A stretch of DNA of 64,000 nt from an uncultured Flavobacteriaceae bacterium (GTDB taxonomy: Bacteria > Bacteroidota > Bacteroidia > Flavobacteriales > Flavobacteriaceae), in assembly GCA_947501625.1 (NCBI GenBank), contig CANMWN010000001.1, positions 631,319-695,318 of the forward strand. The letters run 5' to 3'. Every line of letters starts with the position of its first letter. Position 1 is the first letter of the stretch. A program made the position numbers and the translations under genes. Below the pieces are notes generated by a model. It did not search any database. It saw nothing but the letters and a program-made list of their open reading frames with translations, and was not told where the DNA came from. This document shows positions 36,004-45,329 of this stretch, in pieces.

Positions 36004-39000
36004 ATGAAAATCTACCAAGCAGTATATATGCTTATTCTAAGCGTGTGTATAATTTCGTGTACGTCAAAAAATCCGCAAGAAGCCACCGACAATTTATTTC
36101 AATTCAAGGAGTATATTTCCTACACTACTTCAGGAGAAATATCTGTAACCAACCCTATTAGAATAGGGCTATTAAAAGAAGTTGAGTCTTGGGTTCCTAA
36201 CCAAGAAATTACCGAAAATATTGTAAATATTTCACCAAGAGTCAAAGGAACATTGACAGCGTTAAATTCACGAGCATTACTCTTTAAACCTTCAGAAAAC
36301 CTACAGCCAAACAAAGAATATGAAGTAAGTGTAAATCTTGGTAAACTATATCCAAATGTGCCATCAGCATATAAAAAATATACGTTTAGATTTAAGACTA
36401 TTGAGCAAAATTTCACGATAAATACCAACTCATTACAATCGTATTCCAAAAAATGGCAATATCTAGAAGGTGTTGTTAGAACTGCTGATGCAATGTCGCA
36501 AGAAGACATTGAGCAACTAGTTACAGCTTCACAAAATAATAATAAGTTGAAAGTAACTTGGCGAAATGAGTTAAACAGTCGCAATTACTATGCTTTTAAA
36601 ATTGATAGTATTCAGCGACACGAAGATGATAGCAAACTTACTGTTGAATGGAAGGGTAGCAAGTTGGGAATTGATAACAATGGAAAATCTACGATTAATA
36701 TTCCTGGAATAAATAATTTTTCGGTTGTCAAAGTAGAGGTTATCCAAAGTCCTGAACAATATCTAAAAATCAACTTTTCGGATCCGCTTAAAAAACAACA
36801 AAACTTTACAGGTTTAGTAGCGATAGAAAAAGCAAAAAACTTAAAATATATTGTTGATGGTAATGTCTTGAAAGTTTATCCAGCAAGTAAAATTGTTGGA
36901 AATTTACTGGTAGATGTTTTCCAAGGAATTAAAAGCGTTGACGGTTATAAACTCAAGAATCCATACAACAGCACAGTTGCTTTTGAGCAAATAAAACCAC
37001 AAGTAAGGTTGATTTCCAACGGAGTTATTCTTCCAAACTCAAAGAACTTAAAATTCAATTTTGAAGCAGTCAATTTAAATGCAGTTGATATCAAAGTTAT
37101 CAAGATATATGAAGACAATGTGTTACAATTTTTACAAGACAAAGACATTACCAATACCAATTCATATAATCTAAGACGTGTAGGAAGAAGAATTGCCAAC
37201 AAGACGATGAAATTGACTAAAAATGGACAGAATGATGGCAAATGGAAAACTTACGCAATAGACTTGTCTAAAATGATTCAGACCGATCCTGGAGCTATTT
37301 ATCGTATTGAATTAAGTATAAAAAAGCACTATTCTTTATACCAATGTAATGGTCAAGAAGTAGTTACCAATACAGATGATGAATACTATGACGATTATTA
37401 TGAAGATGAATATTACTATAATGACAATCAGGAATATACGACTGCTGAGGCAAAAGAATTAGAAGAGCGAGAAGAACAATATTGGGATAATTTAATCTAC
37501 AATTATCAACGCAGAAGTTATTATAATTGGAGAGATAGACAAAACCCTTGCAAGGACGCCTATTATGACAATGACGACAGAGTTGTTTCGGCAAATATTT
37601 TGGCTTCCAATGTTGGTGTGATTGTTAAAAAAGGAGAGAACAAAACGTATTTTTTTGCAGTTACCGATATTTTATCTACCAAGCCAATTTCGAATGCTAC
37701 AGTAAAAATTTATAATTATCAGCAACAAGAAATTGCAAGTTCATTGACCGATAGTCAAGGGTTTACTGGATTTGATGTAGATAAAAACGCCTATTTCGCT
37801 ATAGTTTCAAAAGGAAAAAACAAAACCTATATAAAAATAGATGATGGGCACTCATTGTCTATGAGTAAGTTTGATGTGTCAGGTCAAAAACTTCAAAAAG
37901 GGCTCAAAGGATTTATCTATGGCGAGAGAGGAGTTTGGAGGCCAGGAGACACGATTCATTTAACCTTTGTTTTAAATGACAAGACAAATCCTTTACCAAT
38001 CAATCATCCAATAAAAATGGAGTTGACTGACGCAAGAGGAAAATTGGTTTACAAGAAAGTAAAAACAAATTCCGTAAATGGCTTTACAAATTTTTCAATT
38101 CCAACTTCCGATGCTTCTCCAACTGGAAACTGGAGAGCAAATGTAAGCGTTGGAGGTGCATATTTTAGTAAAAATATTAAGGTTGAAACGATCAAACCAA
38201 ACCGATTGAAAATCAATTTTGATTTTCCTGAAGAGGTATTAACTTCACAAAATAACTTGAAAGGAGAATTATCAGTTAATTGGTTACATGGCGCACCTGC
38301 AAAAAATTTAAAGGCTGAAGTAAAAGCGAAATTTTCATCAATTTCAACGCCATTTAAAAAGTATAAAGCCTATCATTTTAACGACCCTGTTAGAAAATTT
38401 AATTCAGAAGAGTTAGTAGTGTTTGATAGTAAAGTTTCGGCAGATGGAAAGGCAAAAATTGATAAAAAATTAAATCTAAATAGCAAGGCTCCAGGAATGT
38501 TGAGAGCAACATTTTTAACTCGAGCGTTTGAAACAGGTGGAGATTTTTCTATGGATGTGTTTTCTAAAAATTACGCGCCATATAGTTCATTTGTAGGATT
38601 AAAATCACCAAAAGCAAGAGCCTACGGTTCTTATTTTACTGATGAAAATGTGGAGTTTGATATTATCACCGTTGATGCTCAAGGAAAACCAATTGCTAGA
38701 AAAGATTTAGAAGTTGAGGTATATCAAATCAATTGGCGTTGGTGGTGGAGTTCGTCCTATGATGATTTATCATCTTATGTTGGAAGTCAGTATCACAAGC
38801 CACATAAATCATTAAAAATTTCTACAAATTCGAAAGGAAAAGGACAATTTACATTGAATATTTCCGACAAAGATCGAGGCAGATATTTAATCAGAGTGTA
38901 TGACCCAAAAAGTGGACATGCAACAGGAAGAACAACTTATTTTTATAAGAATTGGTGGCAACGCCCAAACTCGGATCCAGAAAGTGCTAAAATGCTGATT

Positions 39001-41583
39001 TTCTCTTCTGATAAAGATAACTATAATGTTGGTGAAGCGGCGAAAATTACGTTCCCTTCAGGGAGTGAAGGAAGAGCCTTAATTAGTTTGGAAAATGGAA
39101 CTGAAGTTATTTCAAACGAATGGATAAAAACTGTAAAAGGAGAAACAACTATTGAAATTCCAATTACCAAAGAAATGGCTCCAAATGTGTTTGTAAATAT
39201 TTCTCTATTACAACCACACGCAACTACAGCCAATGATTTACCAATTCGATTGTACGGTATTATTCCGCTAATGGTTGAAAATCCAACGACAAGATTACAT
39301 CCAGAGATTTCAATGCCCGAAGTTTTAAGACCAGAAGAAGAATACACTATAAAGGTCAGTGAAAAAGATGGTAAAAAAATGACTTACACATTGGCAGTTG
39401 TTGATCAAGGATTGTTAGGATTGACAAGATATAGAACACCAAATATTTGGAATGAATTTTATAAAAGAGAGGCGCTGGGAGTTAAAACTTGGGATATATT
39501 TGACGAAGTTATAGGTGCTTATGGAGGAAGTATAGAACAAGTTTTTGCAATTGGTGGAGATGAAGAAGCAGGCGGGAATAAAAATAAAAAGGCAAATAGA
39601 TTCAAGCCTGTCGTTACTTATTTAGGCCCTTTCTTGTTAGAAAAAGGAGAAACACAATCTCACAAAATCAAAATGCCAAAATATATTGGCGAAGTGAGAG
39701 CGATGGTTGTTGCTGGACGTAACCAAAACGAAGCCTACGGAAGTGTTGAAAAAAGTGTTCCTGTTAAAAAGCCATTGATGGTGTTAGCTTCATTACCTAG
39801 AAAATTGAGTCCTGGAGAAAAAGTAACACTTCCAGTTACTGTTTTTGCGATGGAAGACAAGGTCAAGAACGCTACAATTAGCTTAAAAGTTGATGATAAA
39901 ATTAAAGTTATTGGTTCTAAAACTCAAACTATCTCATTTGCCAAACCAGATGAAAAAATGGTGTATTTTGAGTTAGATGTAACCAACAGTAAAGGAATAT
40001 CGGAGATTGAAGTAATAGCGAGTGGAAACGGAGAAAAAGCATCCTATAAAGTTGAAATGGATGTTATCAATCCGAATCCAATAACAACGAAAAGCAAAAC
40101 GGAATTACTGAATAATAAAGCTGCTAAAACTTTAGATTTTTCAACATTTGGAGTGAAAGGTTCTAATAGTGCATCGATAGAATTTTCAACAATTCCACCA
40201 ATGGATTTTACTGGTAGATTACAGTACTTAATTCGTTATCCTCATGGATGCGTTGAGCAAACTACTTCAAGTGTATTTCCGCAATTATTCTTGAGCGATA
40301 TTTTTGATTTAACTGCTGATAAAAAGCAAGATATTGAAACGAATATTAAGAAAGCAATAGAAAAATTAGGACATTTCCAAGTTCCTAACGGTGGATTGAG
40401 TTATTGGAGAGGTCAAAATACTGCGAATGATTGGGGAACTAGTTATGCAGGACATTTTATGATTGAAGCAGAGAAAAAAGGCTATGTTTTACCTTTAACT
40501 TTTATTAGCAATTGGTTGCGATATCAACAAAAAGCAGCAAGAGATTGGAGACCTAAATACAATCGATATTCTGCTGATGTTGCACAAGCATATAGACTGT
40601 ATACATTAGCACTTGCAGGTCATCCAGATTTAGGAGCCATGAATAGATTGCGTGAGTTTAATGAATTGTCTAATACTGCTAAGTGGAGACTTGCTGCTGC
40701 TTATGCACTAGCAGGCCAAAAAGAGGCAGCAACGAAACTCGCTAATAGAGCCAATATTCATTTCAAACCTTCAAAATATGATTATTACAATTATGGATCG
40801 GTAGATAGAAATAGAGCAATGGCATTGGAAACAATGCTACTAACCAACAATGATAAATCAAGAGAATTAGCAGAATATATTGCTAAAGATTTATCTTCCA
40901 ATCGATGGATGAGTACGCAAACAACGGCTTATAGTTTATTGGCTATGGCAAAAATGGCATCGAATGGCGGCGGTAAAGCATTAAATGTTTCTTACACAAT
41001 CAATGGGAAAACATATCAGATTGATACACAAAAATCGGTAGCACAAAGAGATTTAATTATTAATGAAGGGGCAAATAAACTAGAAGTTAAAAACTTAAAA
41101 GAAAATAATGTGTATGTGAACTTAATTAATGCTGGGAAATTACCTCTTGGGAAAGAACTTCCAGAAAAAAGAAATTTAGGAGTCAAAGTAGTTTATAAAG
41201 ATGCAAAAGGAAACCGTGTTGATGTTTCAAAACTAACACAAGGAACTGATTTTATCGCATCCGTTACAGTGAGTAATTTAAAACACGAACGAGTAAACGA
41301 TATTGCTTTAACACAGATTTTTCCTTCAGGATGGGAGATAGTGAATACTCGTTTTACTGATTTTGGTAATGGACCAAACAATAGTTCTAATTATACAGAT
41401 ATTAGAGATGATAGAACCAATTTTTATTTCAATTTGAATAGCCAACAAAGCAAAACTTTTGAAGTAAATTTAAACGCTACTTATCTTGGAAAGTATTATT
41501 TATATGGCATTCAAGCAGAAGCGATGTATGACAATGATTATTTTGTAAGAACCAAAGGACAATGGATTGAAGTAGTTAAATAA
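36004..41583 (+). CDS. Alpha-2-macroglobulin family lipoprotein (YfhM-like)
   Basis: An 1859-residue bacterial alpha-2-macroglobulin, thought to trap proteases in the periplasm and protect the cell when the envelope is breached. Lipobox: ILSVCIISC (Cys about 19). Macroglobulin-type beta domains fill residues about 40-1250, including GVWRPGDTIHLTFVLND (MG2 type, about 650), and the thioester motif CVEQ is at 1416-1419 within RYPHGCVEQTTS, followed by the alpha-helical thioester domain. The canonical motif is CGEQ; the Val is tolerated in other bacterial members. An unusual acidic Tyr-rich loop lies near 457-475 (DDEYYDDYYEDEYYYND). pbpC lies two genes downstream, the classic partner. Confidence 0.92.
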   Translation: MKIYQAVYMLILSVCIISCTSKNPQEATDNLFQFKEYISYTTSGEISVTNPIRIGLLKEVESWVPNQEITENIVNISPRVKGTLTALNSRALLFKPSENLQPNKEYEVSVNLGKLYPNVPSAYKKYTFRFKTIEQNFTINTNSLQSYSKKWQYLEGVVRTADAMSQEDIEQLVTASQNNNKLKVTWRNELNSRNYYAFKIDSIQRHEDDSKLTVEWKGSKLGIDNNGKSTINIPGINNFSVVKVEVIQSPEQYLKINFSDPLKKQQNFTGLVAIEKAKNLKYIVDGNVLKVYPASKIVGNLLVDVFQGIKSVDGYKLKNPYNSTVAFEQIKPQVRLISNGVILPNSKNLKFNFEAVNLNAVDIKVIKIYEDNVLQFLQDKDITNTNSYNLRRVGRRIANKTMKLTKNGQNDGKWKTYAIDLSKMIQTDPGAIYRIELSIKKHYSLYQCNGQEVVTNTDDEYYDDYYEDEYYYNDNQEYTTAEAKELEEREEQYWDNLIYNYQRRSYYNWRDRQNPCKDAYYDNDDRVVSANILASNVGVIVKKGENKTYFFAVTDILSTKPISNATVKIYNYQQQEIASSLTDSQGFTGFDVDKNAYFAIVSKGKNKTYIKIDDGHSLSMSKFDVSGQKLQKGLKGFIYGERGVWRPGDTIHLTFVLNDKTNPLPINHPIKMELTDARGKLVYKKVKTNSVNGFTNFSIPTSDASPTGNWRANVSVGGAYFSKNIKVETIKPNRLKINFDFPEEVLTSQNNLKGELSVNWLHGAPAKNLKAEVKAKFSSISTPFKKYKAYHFNDPVRKFNSEELVVFDSKVSADGKAKIDKKLNLNSKAPGMLRATFLTRAFETGGDFSMDVFSKNYAPYSSFVGLKSPKARAYGSYFTDENVEFDIITVDAQGKPIARKDLEVEVYQINWRWWWSSSYDDLSSYVGSQYHKPHKSLKISTNSKGKGQFTLNISDKDRGRYLIRVYDPKSGHATGRTTYFYKNWWQRPNSDPESAKMLIFSSDKDNYNVGEAAKITFPSGSEGRALISLENGTEVISNEWIKTVKGETTIEIPITKEMAPNVFVNISLLQPHATTANDLPIRLYGIIPLMVENPTTRLHPEISMPEVLRPEEEYTIKVSEKDGKKMTYTLAVVDQGLLGLTRYRTPNIWNEFYKREALGVKTWDIFDEVIGAYGGSIEQVFAIGGDEEAGGNKNKKANRFKPVVTYLGPFLLEKGETQSHKIKMPKYIGEVRAMVVAGRNQNEAYGSVEKSVPVKKPLMVLASLPRKLSPGEKVTLPVTVFAMEDKVKNATISLKVDDKIKVIGSKTQTISFAKPDEKMVYFELDVTNSKGISEIEVIASGNGEKASYKVEMDVINPNPITTKSKTELLNNKAAKTLDFSTFGVKGSNSASIEFSTIPPMDFTGRLQYLIRYPHGCVEQTTSSVFPQLFLSDIFDLTADKKQDIETNIKKAIEKLGHFQVPNGGLSYWRGQNTANDWGTSYAGHFMIEAEKKGYVLPLTFISNWLRYQQKAARDWRPKYNRYSADVAQAYRLYTLALAGHPDLGAMNRLREFNELSNTAKWRLAAAYALAGQKEAATKLANRANIHFKPSKYDYYNYGSVDRNRAMALETMLLTNNDKSRELAEYIAKDLSSNRWMSTQTTAYSLLAMAKMASNGGGKALNVSYTINGKTYQIDTQKSVAQRDLIINEGANKLEVKNLKENNVYVNLINAGKLPLGKELPEKRNLGVKVVYKDAKGNRVDVSKLTQGTDFIASVTVSNLKHERVNDIALTQIFPSGWEIVNTRFTDFGNGPNNSSNYTDIRDDRTNFYFNLNSQQSKTFEVNLNATYLGKYYLYGIQAEAMYDNDYFVRTKGQWIEVVK

Positions 41584-41590
41584 AAAAATT

Positions 41591-42130
41591 ATGGCAAGAA
41601 AATTAACATCAATAACTAAAAAGCTTCAAGAGTTTATAGAGGCTCAAAAAATATTTTTTGTAGCAACAGCAACAAAGGATAGTAAAATAAACCTTTCTCC
41701 AAAAGGAATGGACTCTTTTAGAATTTTAGATGAGAATAGAGTTTTATGGCTCAATGTAACTGGAAGCGGAAATGAAACAGCAGCTCATCTATTGGAAAAC
41801 AATCGTATTACAATTATGTTTTGTGCATTTGAAGGTAATCCAATGATTTTGCGATTATATGGAACGGCTAAAGCCTATCATCCTAGAGATAAAGAGTATC
41901 AAGAGTTTATTGATATTTTTCCTTCCCATGTTGGTGCGCGTCAAATTATAGATATTCAGGTAGAAATGGTTCAAACATCTTGCGGTATGGCAGTTCCTTA
42001 CTATGAATACAAAGAAGAAAGAAACCAATTGATAGGTTGGGCGAATGATAAGGGCGAAGAAGGTATAAAGGCTTATTGGGAAGAAAAAAACAAAGTAAGT
42101 CTAGACGGAAAAGAAACCGGTATTTTTTAG
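41591..42130 (+). CDS. Pyridoxamine 5'-phosphate oxidase family flavoprotein
   Basis: A 179-residue split beta-barrel (FMN-binding) protein: FVATATKDSKINLSPKGMDSFRILDENRVLWLNVTGSGNETAAHLLENNRITIMFCAFEGNPMILRLYG is the typical core. The family binds FMN or related cofactors and includes reductases as well as true PdxH; it is shorter than PdxH and lacks the PLP-specific C-terminal Arg pattern, so a redox role on an unknown substrate is more likely. It is inserted between the alpha-2-macroglobulin and pbpC genes, 7 bases after the first, which is unusual for that pair. Confidence 0.88.
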   Translation: MARKLTSITKKLQEFIEAQKIFFVATATKDSKINLSPKGMDSFRILDENRVLWLNVTGSGNETAAHLLENNRITIMFCAFEGNPMILRLYGTAKAYHPRDKEYQEFIDIFPSHVGARQIIDIQVEMVQTSCGMAVPYYEYKEERNQLIGWANDKGEEGIKAYWEEKNKVSLDGKETGIF

Positions 42131-42136
42131 TTATTG

Positions 42137-44485
42137 ATGAGATGGCGGAGGTATATCAAAAGAAATAAAATTAAGAGTGTTATTCTATTTTCGCTCTTGA
42201 TTTGGTATTACTTTTCTTTACCAAAAAACCTATTTTCAATGCCTATTTCAACAGTTATTGAAAGTGCTGAAGGAGATTTATTGGGCGCAAAAATTGCAGA
42301 CGATGGTCAATGGCGATTTCCAGAAACCGATAATATTTCTAGTAAGTTTGAACAATGCATAGTACAATTTGAAGACGCCTATTTTTATAGGCATCCTGGA
42401 TTTAATCCAATTTCGATGTTTAAAGCCTTGCAACAAAACTTAAAGGCAAAACGAGTAAAAAGAGGAGGGAGTACATTAACGCAGCAAGTGATACGACTTT
42501 CTAGAAATGGTCAAAAACGCACCTATTTTGAAAAAATCAAAGAACTTATTTTAGCAACAAGGCTAGAGTTAAGATTTTCAAAAAAAGAAATTCTTAATTT
42601 TTATGCTTCCAATGCCCCTTTTGGAGGAAATGTAGTTGGTTTAGAAGCAGCATCTTGGCGATATTTTGGAAGAAAAAGTTTTGAATTATCTTGGGCAGAA
42701 ACTGCAACTTTAGCAGTTTTACCTAACGCTCCAAGTTTAATTTATCCAGGGAAAAATCAAGAAAAATTATTAAAAAAAAGGAACAGATTATTAAAAAAAT
42801 TGTTTGATGAAAAACTGATAGATGAGTTAACTTATCAATTATCTATTGCAGAAGAATTGCCTCAAAAACCGTATCCATTACCTCAAATTGCGCCTCATTT
42901 ATTACAAAAAGTGGTAAAGAACAATAACGGTCAACGAGTAAAAACGAGTGTAAAAACTAATTTGCAGCAAAGAACAAATGAGATTGTAAAAAATCATTAC
43001 AATGAATTAAAACAGAATCAAATTCATAATATTTCTGTTTTGATTTTGGATGTAAAAACTAGGAAAGTTTTGACGTATGTTGGGAATTCACCAACGACTC
43101 AAGCAAACCAGAAAGATGTTGATATTATTGACAAACCAAGAAGTACAGGTAGTATTTTAAAACCATTTTTATATACAGCAATGCTAGATGCTGGAGAAAT
43201 TTTACCACAAACTTTAATTCCTGATGTTCCAACGACAATTGCGAGTTACAATCCGCAAAACTTTAATCAAGAATATGACGGAGCAGTTCATGCAGATGAA
43301 GCGCTGTCACGCTCTTTAAACGTTCCTGCAGTTAGAATGTTGCAACGCTTTGGCTTGGATAGATTTCATCATTATTTAAAAGAATTAAAACTGAAAGACA
43401 TAAAATACAATGCCAATCACTATGGATTGTCATTGATTTTGGGAGGGGCGGAAAGTAACTTATGGGATTTATGTAAGTCTTATGCTTCTATGAGTTCGAC
43501 GATTAATCACTATGATGATTTTCAAGGAAAATATTTTAAAAATGAATTTATTGAGCCCTCTTTTTTGTCAGATTTTGAACCAAATTTTGGAGAACAATCA
43601 ACAGAAAAAACCATTTTTGATGCAGGATCAATTTATATGACTTTTGAATCGATGAAGAAAGTAAGTCGTCCAAATAGTGAGGGTAATTGGGAATATTTTG
43701 ATTCGTCAAAAAAAATTGCATGGAAAACAGGAACAAGTTTTGGATTTAGAGATGCTTGGGCAATTGGAGTTACCAAAGATTATGTAGTTGGAGTTTGGGT
43801 TGGAAATGCCGATGGTGAAGGTAGACCTGGACTCGTGGGAGTTTCCACAGCCGCTCCAATATTATTTGATGTTTTTGAATTGTTGCCAAACAGTAAATGG
43901 TTTCAAAAACCATTTGATGAGTTAGTTGAGGTTGAGGTTTGCTCAAAAAGTGGATATCGAGCATCAGAAATATGTGAAAAAAAGGTAAAAAAAGCCATTC
44001 AAGTTTCAGGATTAAAAACAAAATCATGTCCTTATCATTTATGGGTACATCTAGATTCTCAAGAAAATTTTCAAGTAAATACTTCTTGTGAACCACTAAA
44101 TAAAATAAAACATAAAAGTTGGTTTGCTTTACCACCATTGATGGAATATTATTATCAGAGAAAAAATGCAGTTTATAAACAATTACCAAGTTATAGAAGT
44201 GATTGTTTAGGAGAAAATAGTTTAGCGATGGATTTTATTTATCCGAAAGAAAATATGAGTATATTTTTACCTAAGGATATTACTGGAAAGAAGAATGAGT
44301 TGGTGTTAAAAATTACTCATAATACTCCTGACATAAAGGTTTTTTGGTATATAGATGATGAATTTATTGGTTCAACTCAAACATTACATCAATTGGCGAT
44401 TCAGCCAAAGATTGGAAACTATACAATAACGGTTGTTGATGAATTTGGAAATGAAATAAAAAGAAAAATAGAAGTTAAAGGTTAA
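42137..44485 (+). CDS. pbpC: Penicillin-binding protein 1C
   Basis: A 782-residue bifunctional peptidoglycan synthase, inner membrane with periplasmic domains. One transmembrane helix (about 14-28), then the GT51 glycosyltransferase (QFEDAYFYRHPGF with the catalytic Glu, RRGGSTLTQQVIRLS), then the transpeptidase with SILK (SxxK) in STGSILKPF, SLN in SRSLNVPAV, and KTG in KTGTSFGFRDAW, then the C-terminal BiPBP_C domain characteristic of PbpC. ATG at 42137 is preferred over the TTG three bases earlier. Ends 91 bases before the LytTR regulator. Confidence 0.95.
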   Translation: MRWRRYIKRNKIKSVILFSLLIWYYFSLPKNLFSMPISTVIESAEGDLLGAKIADDGQWRFPETDNISSKFEQCIVQFEDAYFYRHPGFNPISMFKALQQNLKAKRVKRGGSTLTQQVIRLSRNGQKRTYFEKIKELILATRLELRFSKKEILNFYASNAPFGGNVVGLEAASWRYFGRKSFELSWAETATLAVLPNAPSLIYPGKNQEKLLKKRNRLLKKLFDEKLIDELTYQLSIAEELPQKPYPLPQIAPHLLQKVVKNNNGQRVKTSVKTNLQQRTNEIVKNHYNELKQNQIHNISVLILDVKTRKVLTYVGNSPTTQANQKDVDIIDKPRSTGSILKPFLYTAMLDAGEILPQTLIPDVPTTIASYNPQNFNQEYDGAVHADEALSRSLNVPAVRMLQRFGLDRFHHYLKELKLKDIKYNANHYGLSLILGGAESNLWDLCKSYASMSSTINHYDDFQGKYFKNEFIEPSFLSDFEPNFGEQSTEKTIFDAGSIYMTFESMKKVSRPNSEGNWEYFDSSKKIAWKTGTSFGFRDAWAIGVTKDYVVGVWVGNADGEGRPGLVGVSTAAPILFDVFELLPNSKWFQKPFDELVEVEVCSKSGYRASEICEKKVKKAIQVSGLKTKSCPYHLWVHLDSQENFQVNTSCEPLNKIKHKSWFALPPLMEYYYQRKNAVYKQLPSYRSDCLGENSLAMDFIYPKENMSIFLPKDITGKKNELVLKITHNTPDIKVFWYIDDEFIGSTQTLHQLAIQPKIGNYTITVVDEFGNEIKRKIEVKG

Positions 44486-44564
44486 TCGTTTTCGTTTAAA
44501 AAAGAATGAAATATTTGCTAACTTGAGTAAAAACAGTATATTGCGAGATAAAAATTGAGATACA

Positions 44565-44574
44565 AACCCCAAAG
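44565..44574 (+). promoter_or_regulatory. Predicted small-RNA pairing site in the LytTR regulator leader
   Basis: AACCCCAAAG, two bases before the ATG at 44577, is perfectly complementary over 10 bases to CTTTGGGGTT found in both small RNAs (47162-47171 and 47364-47373). It covers the position where the ribosome loads. Seen in sequence; regulation is inferred. Confidence 0.5.
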
Positions 44575-44576
44575 TT

Positions 44577-45317
44577 ATGTTGAAAATTGTTATTGTAGAC
44601 GATGAAAATGATGCGTTAGAAGCATTGGAATGGAAATTGAATCGTTACATTGAAGACGTTAAAGTAATTAAGTGCAACTCGCCAATACAGTCAATCAATA
44701 TCATTGATACTGTCGAACCAGATATTGTTTTTCTTGATATCCAAATGCCAGAAATGGACGGCTTTACGTTACTTGAAAACCTTACTAATAGAAAGTTTAA
44801 TTTAATTTTTACAACTGCACATGATGAATTTGCTCTAAAAGCAATTAAAGTCTCGGCAATAGATTACTTATTGAAGCCTGTTGATAAAGATGAATTAATG
44901 AGCGCTATTTCAAAAATTAAAGAGAAAAAGAAAGGTGAATTGCTTGAAGACAAATTGCAATTATTGTTAGGAAATATTGATGAAGCGAATAATGACAAAA
45001 TAAACATTTCAGCTGACGGGAAAGTATATTTGCTTGAAAAAGAAGATGTTATAATGTTAAAGTCGGATAAGAGTTACACCACATTATTTCTTGCCAATGA
45101 ACAACAAATAGTTGTATCAAAAACTTTAAAAGAAGTAGAAAAGAAATTTCAATTCCCTCAGTTTTTCAGAGTCCATAATTCATATTTAATTAACTTAACA
45201 CACGTCAAAGAGTACCTTAAAGGTTTAGGAGGTGAGTTGATAATGAGTAATGGATTATCGGCATCAATAAGCCGTAATAAAAAATCTGAACTATTTAAAA
45301 AATTGTATTTAGACTAA
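44577..45317 (+). CDS. LytTR-family response regulator
   Basis: A 246-residue DNA-binding response regulator. The receiver (1-125) has the acidic pocket VDDEND and the phosphoacceptor Asp54 in FLDIQMPEMDGF, Thr in FTTAHDEF and Lys in YLLKPVDKDEL. The LytTR domain (about 143-246; DKINISADGKVYLLEKEDVIMLKSDKSYTTLF...RVHNSYLINLTHVKEY) binds paired 9-base direct repeats about 21 bases apart; such pairs occur just downstream of its own kinase gene (46.67, 47.06 and 47.26 kb). Its leader has a perfect 10-base match to the small RNAs. It is co-transcribed with the kinase (12-base gap). Confidence 0.95.
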   Translation: MLKIVIVDDENDALEALEWKLNRYIEDVKVIKCNSPIQSINIIDTVEPDIVFLDIQMPEMDGFTLLENLTNRKFNLIFTTAHDEFALKAIKVSAIDYLLKPVDKDELMSAISKIKEKKKGELLEDKLQLLLGNIDEANNDKINISADGKVYLLEKEDVIMLKSDKSYTTLFLANEQQIVVSKTLKEVEKKFQFPQFFRVHNSYLINLTHVKEYLKGLGGELIMSNGLSASISRNKKSELFKKLYLD

Positions 45318-45329
45318 TTAACTTACTAG

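Noticed and set aside
36120-36584. 154-residue minus-strand ORF inside the alpha-2-macroglobulin gene
   Set aside because: Shadow frame of a well-supported gene; no motif, no promoter.
43770-44189. 139-residue minus-strand ORF inside pbpC
   Set aside because: Antisense shadow of the PbpC domain; composition typical of a reversed frame.
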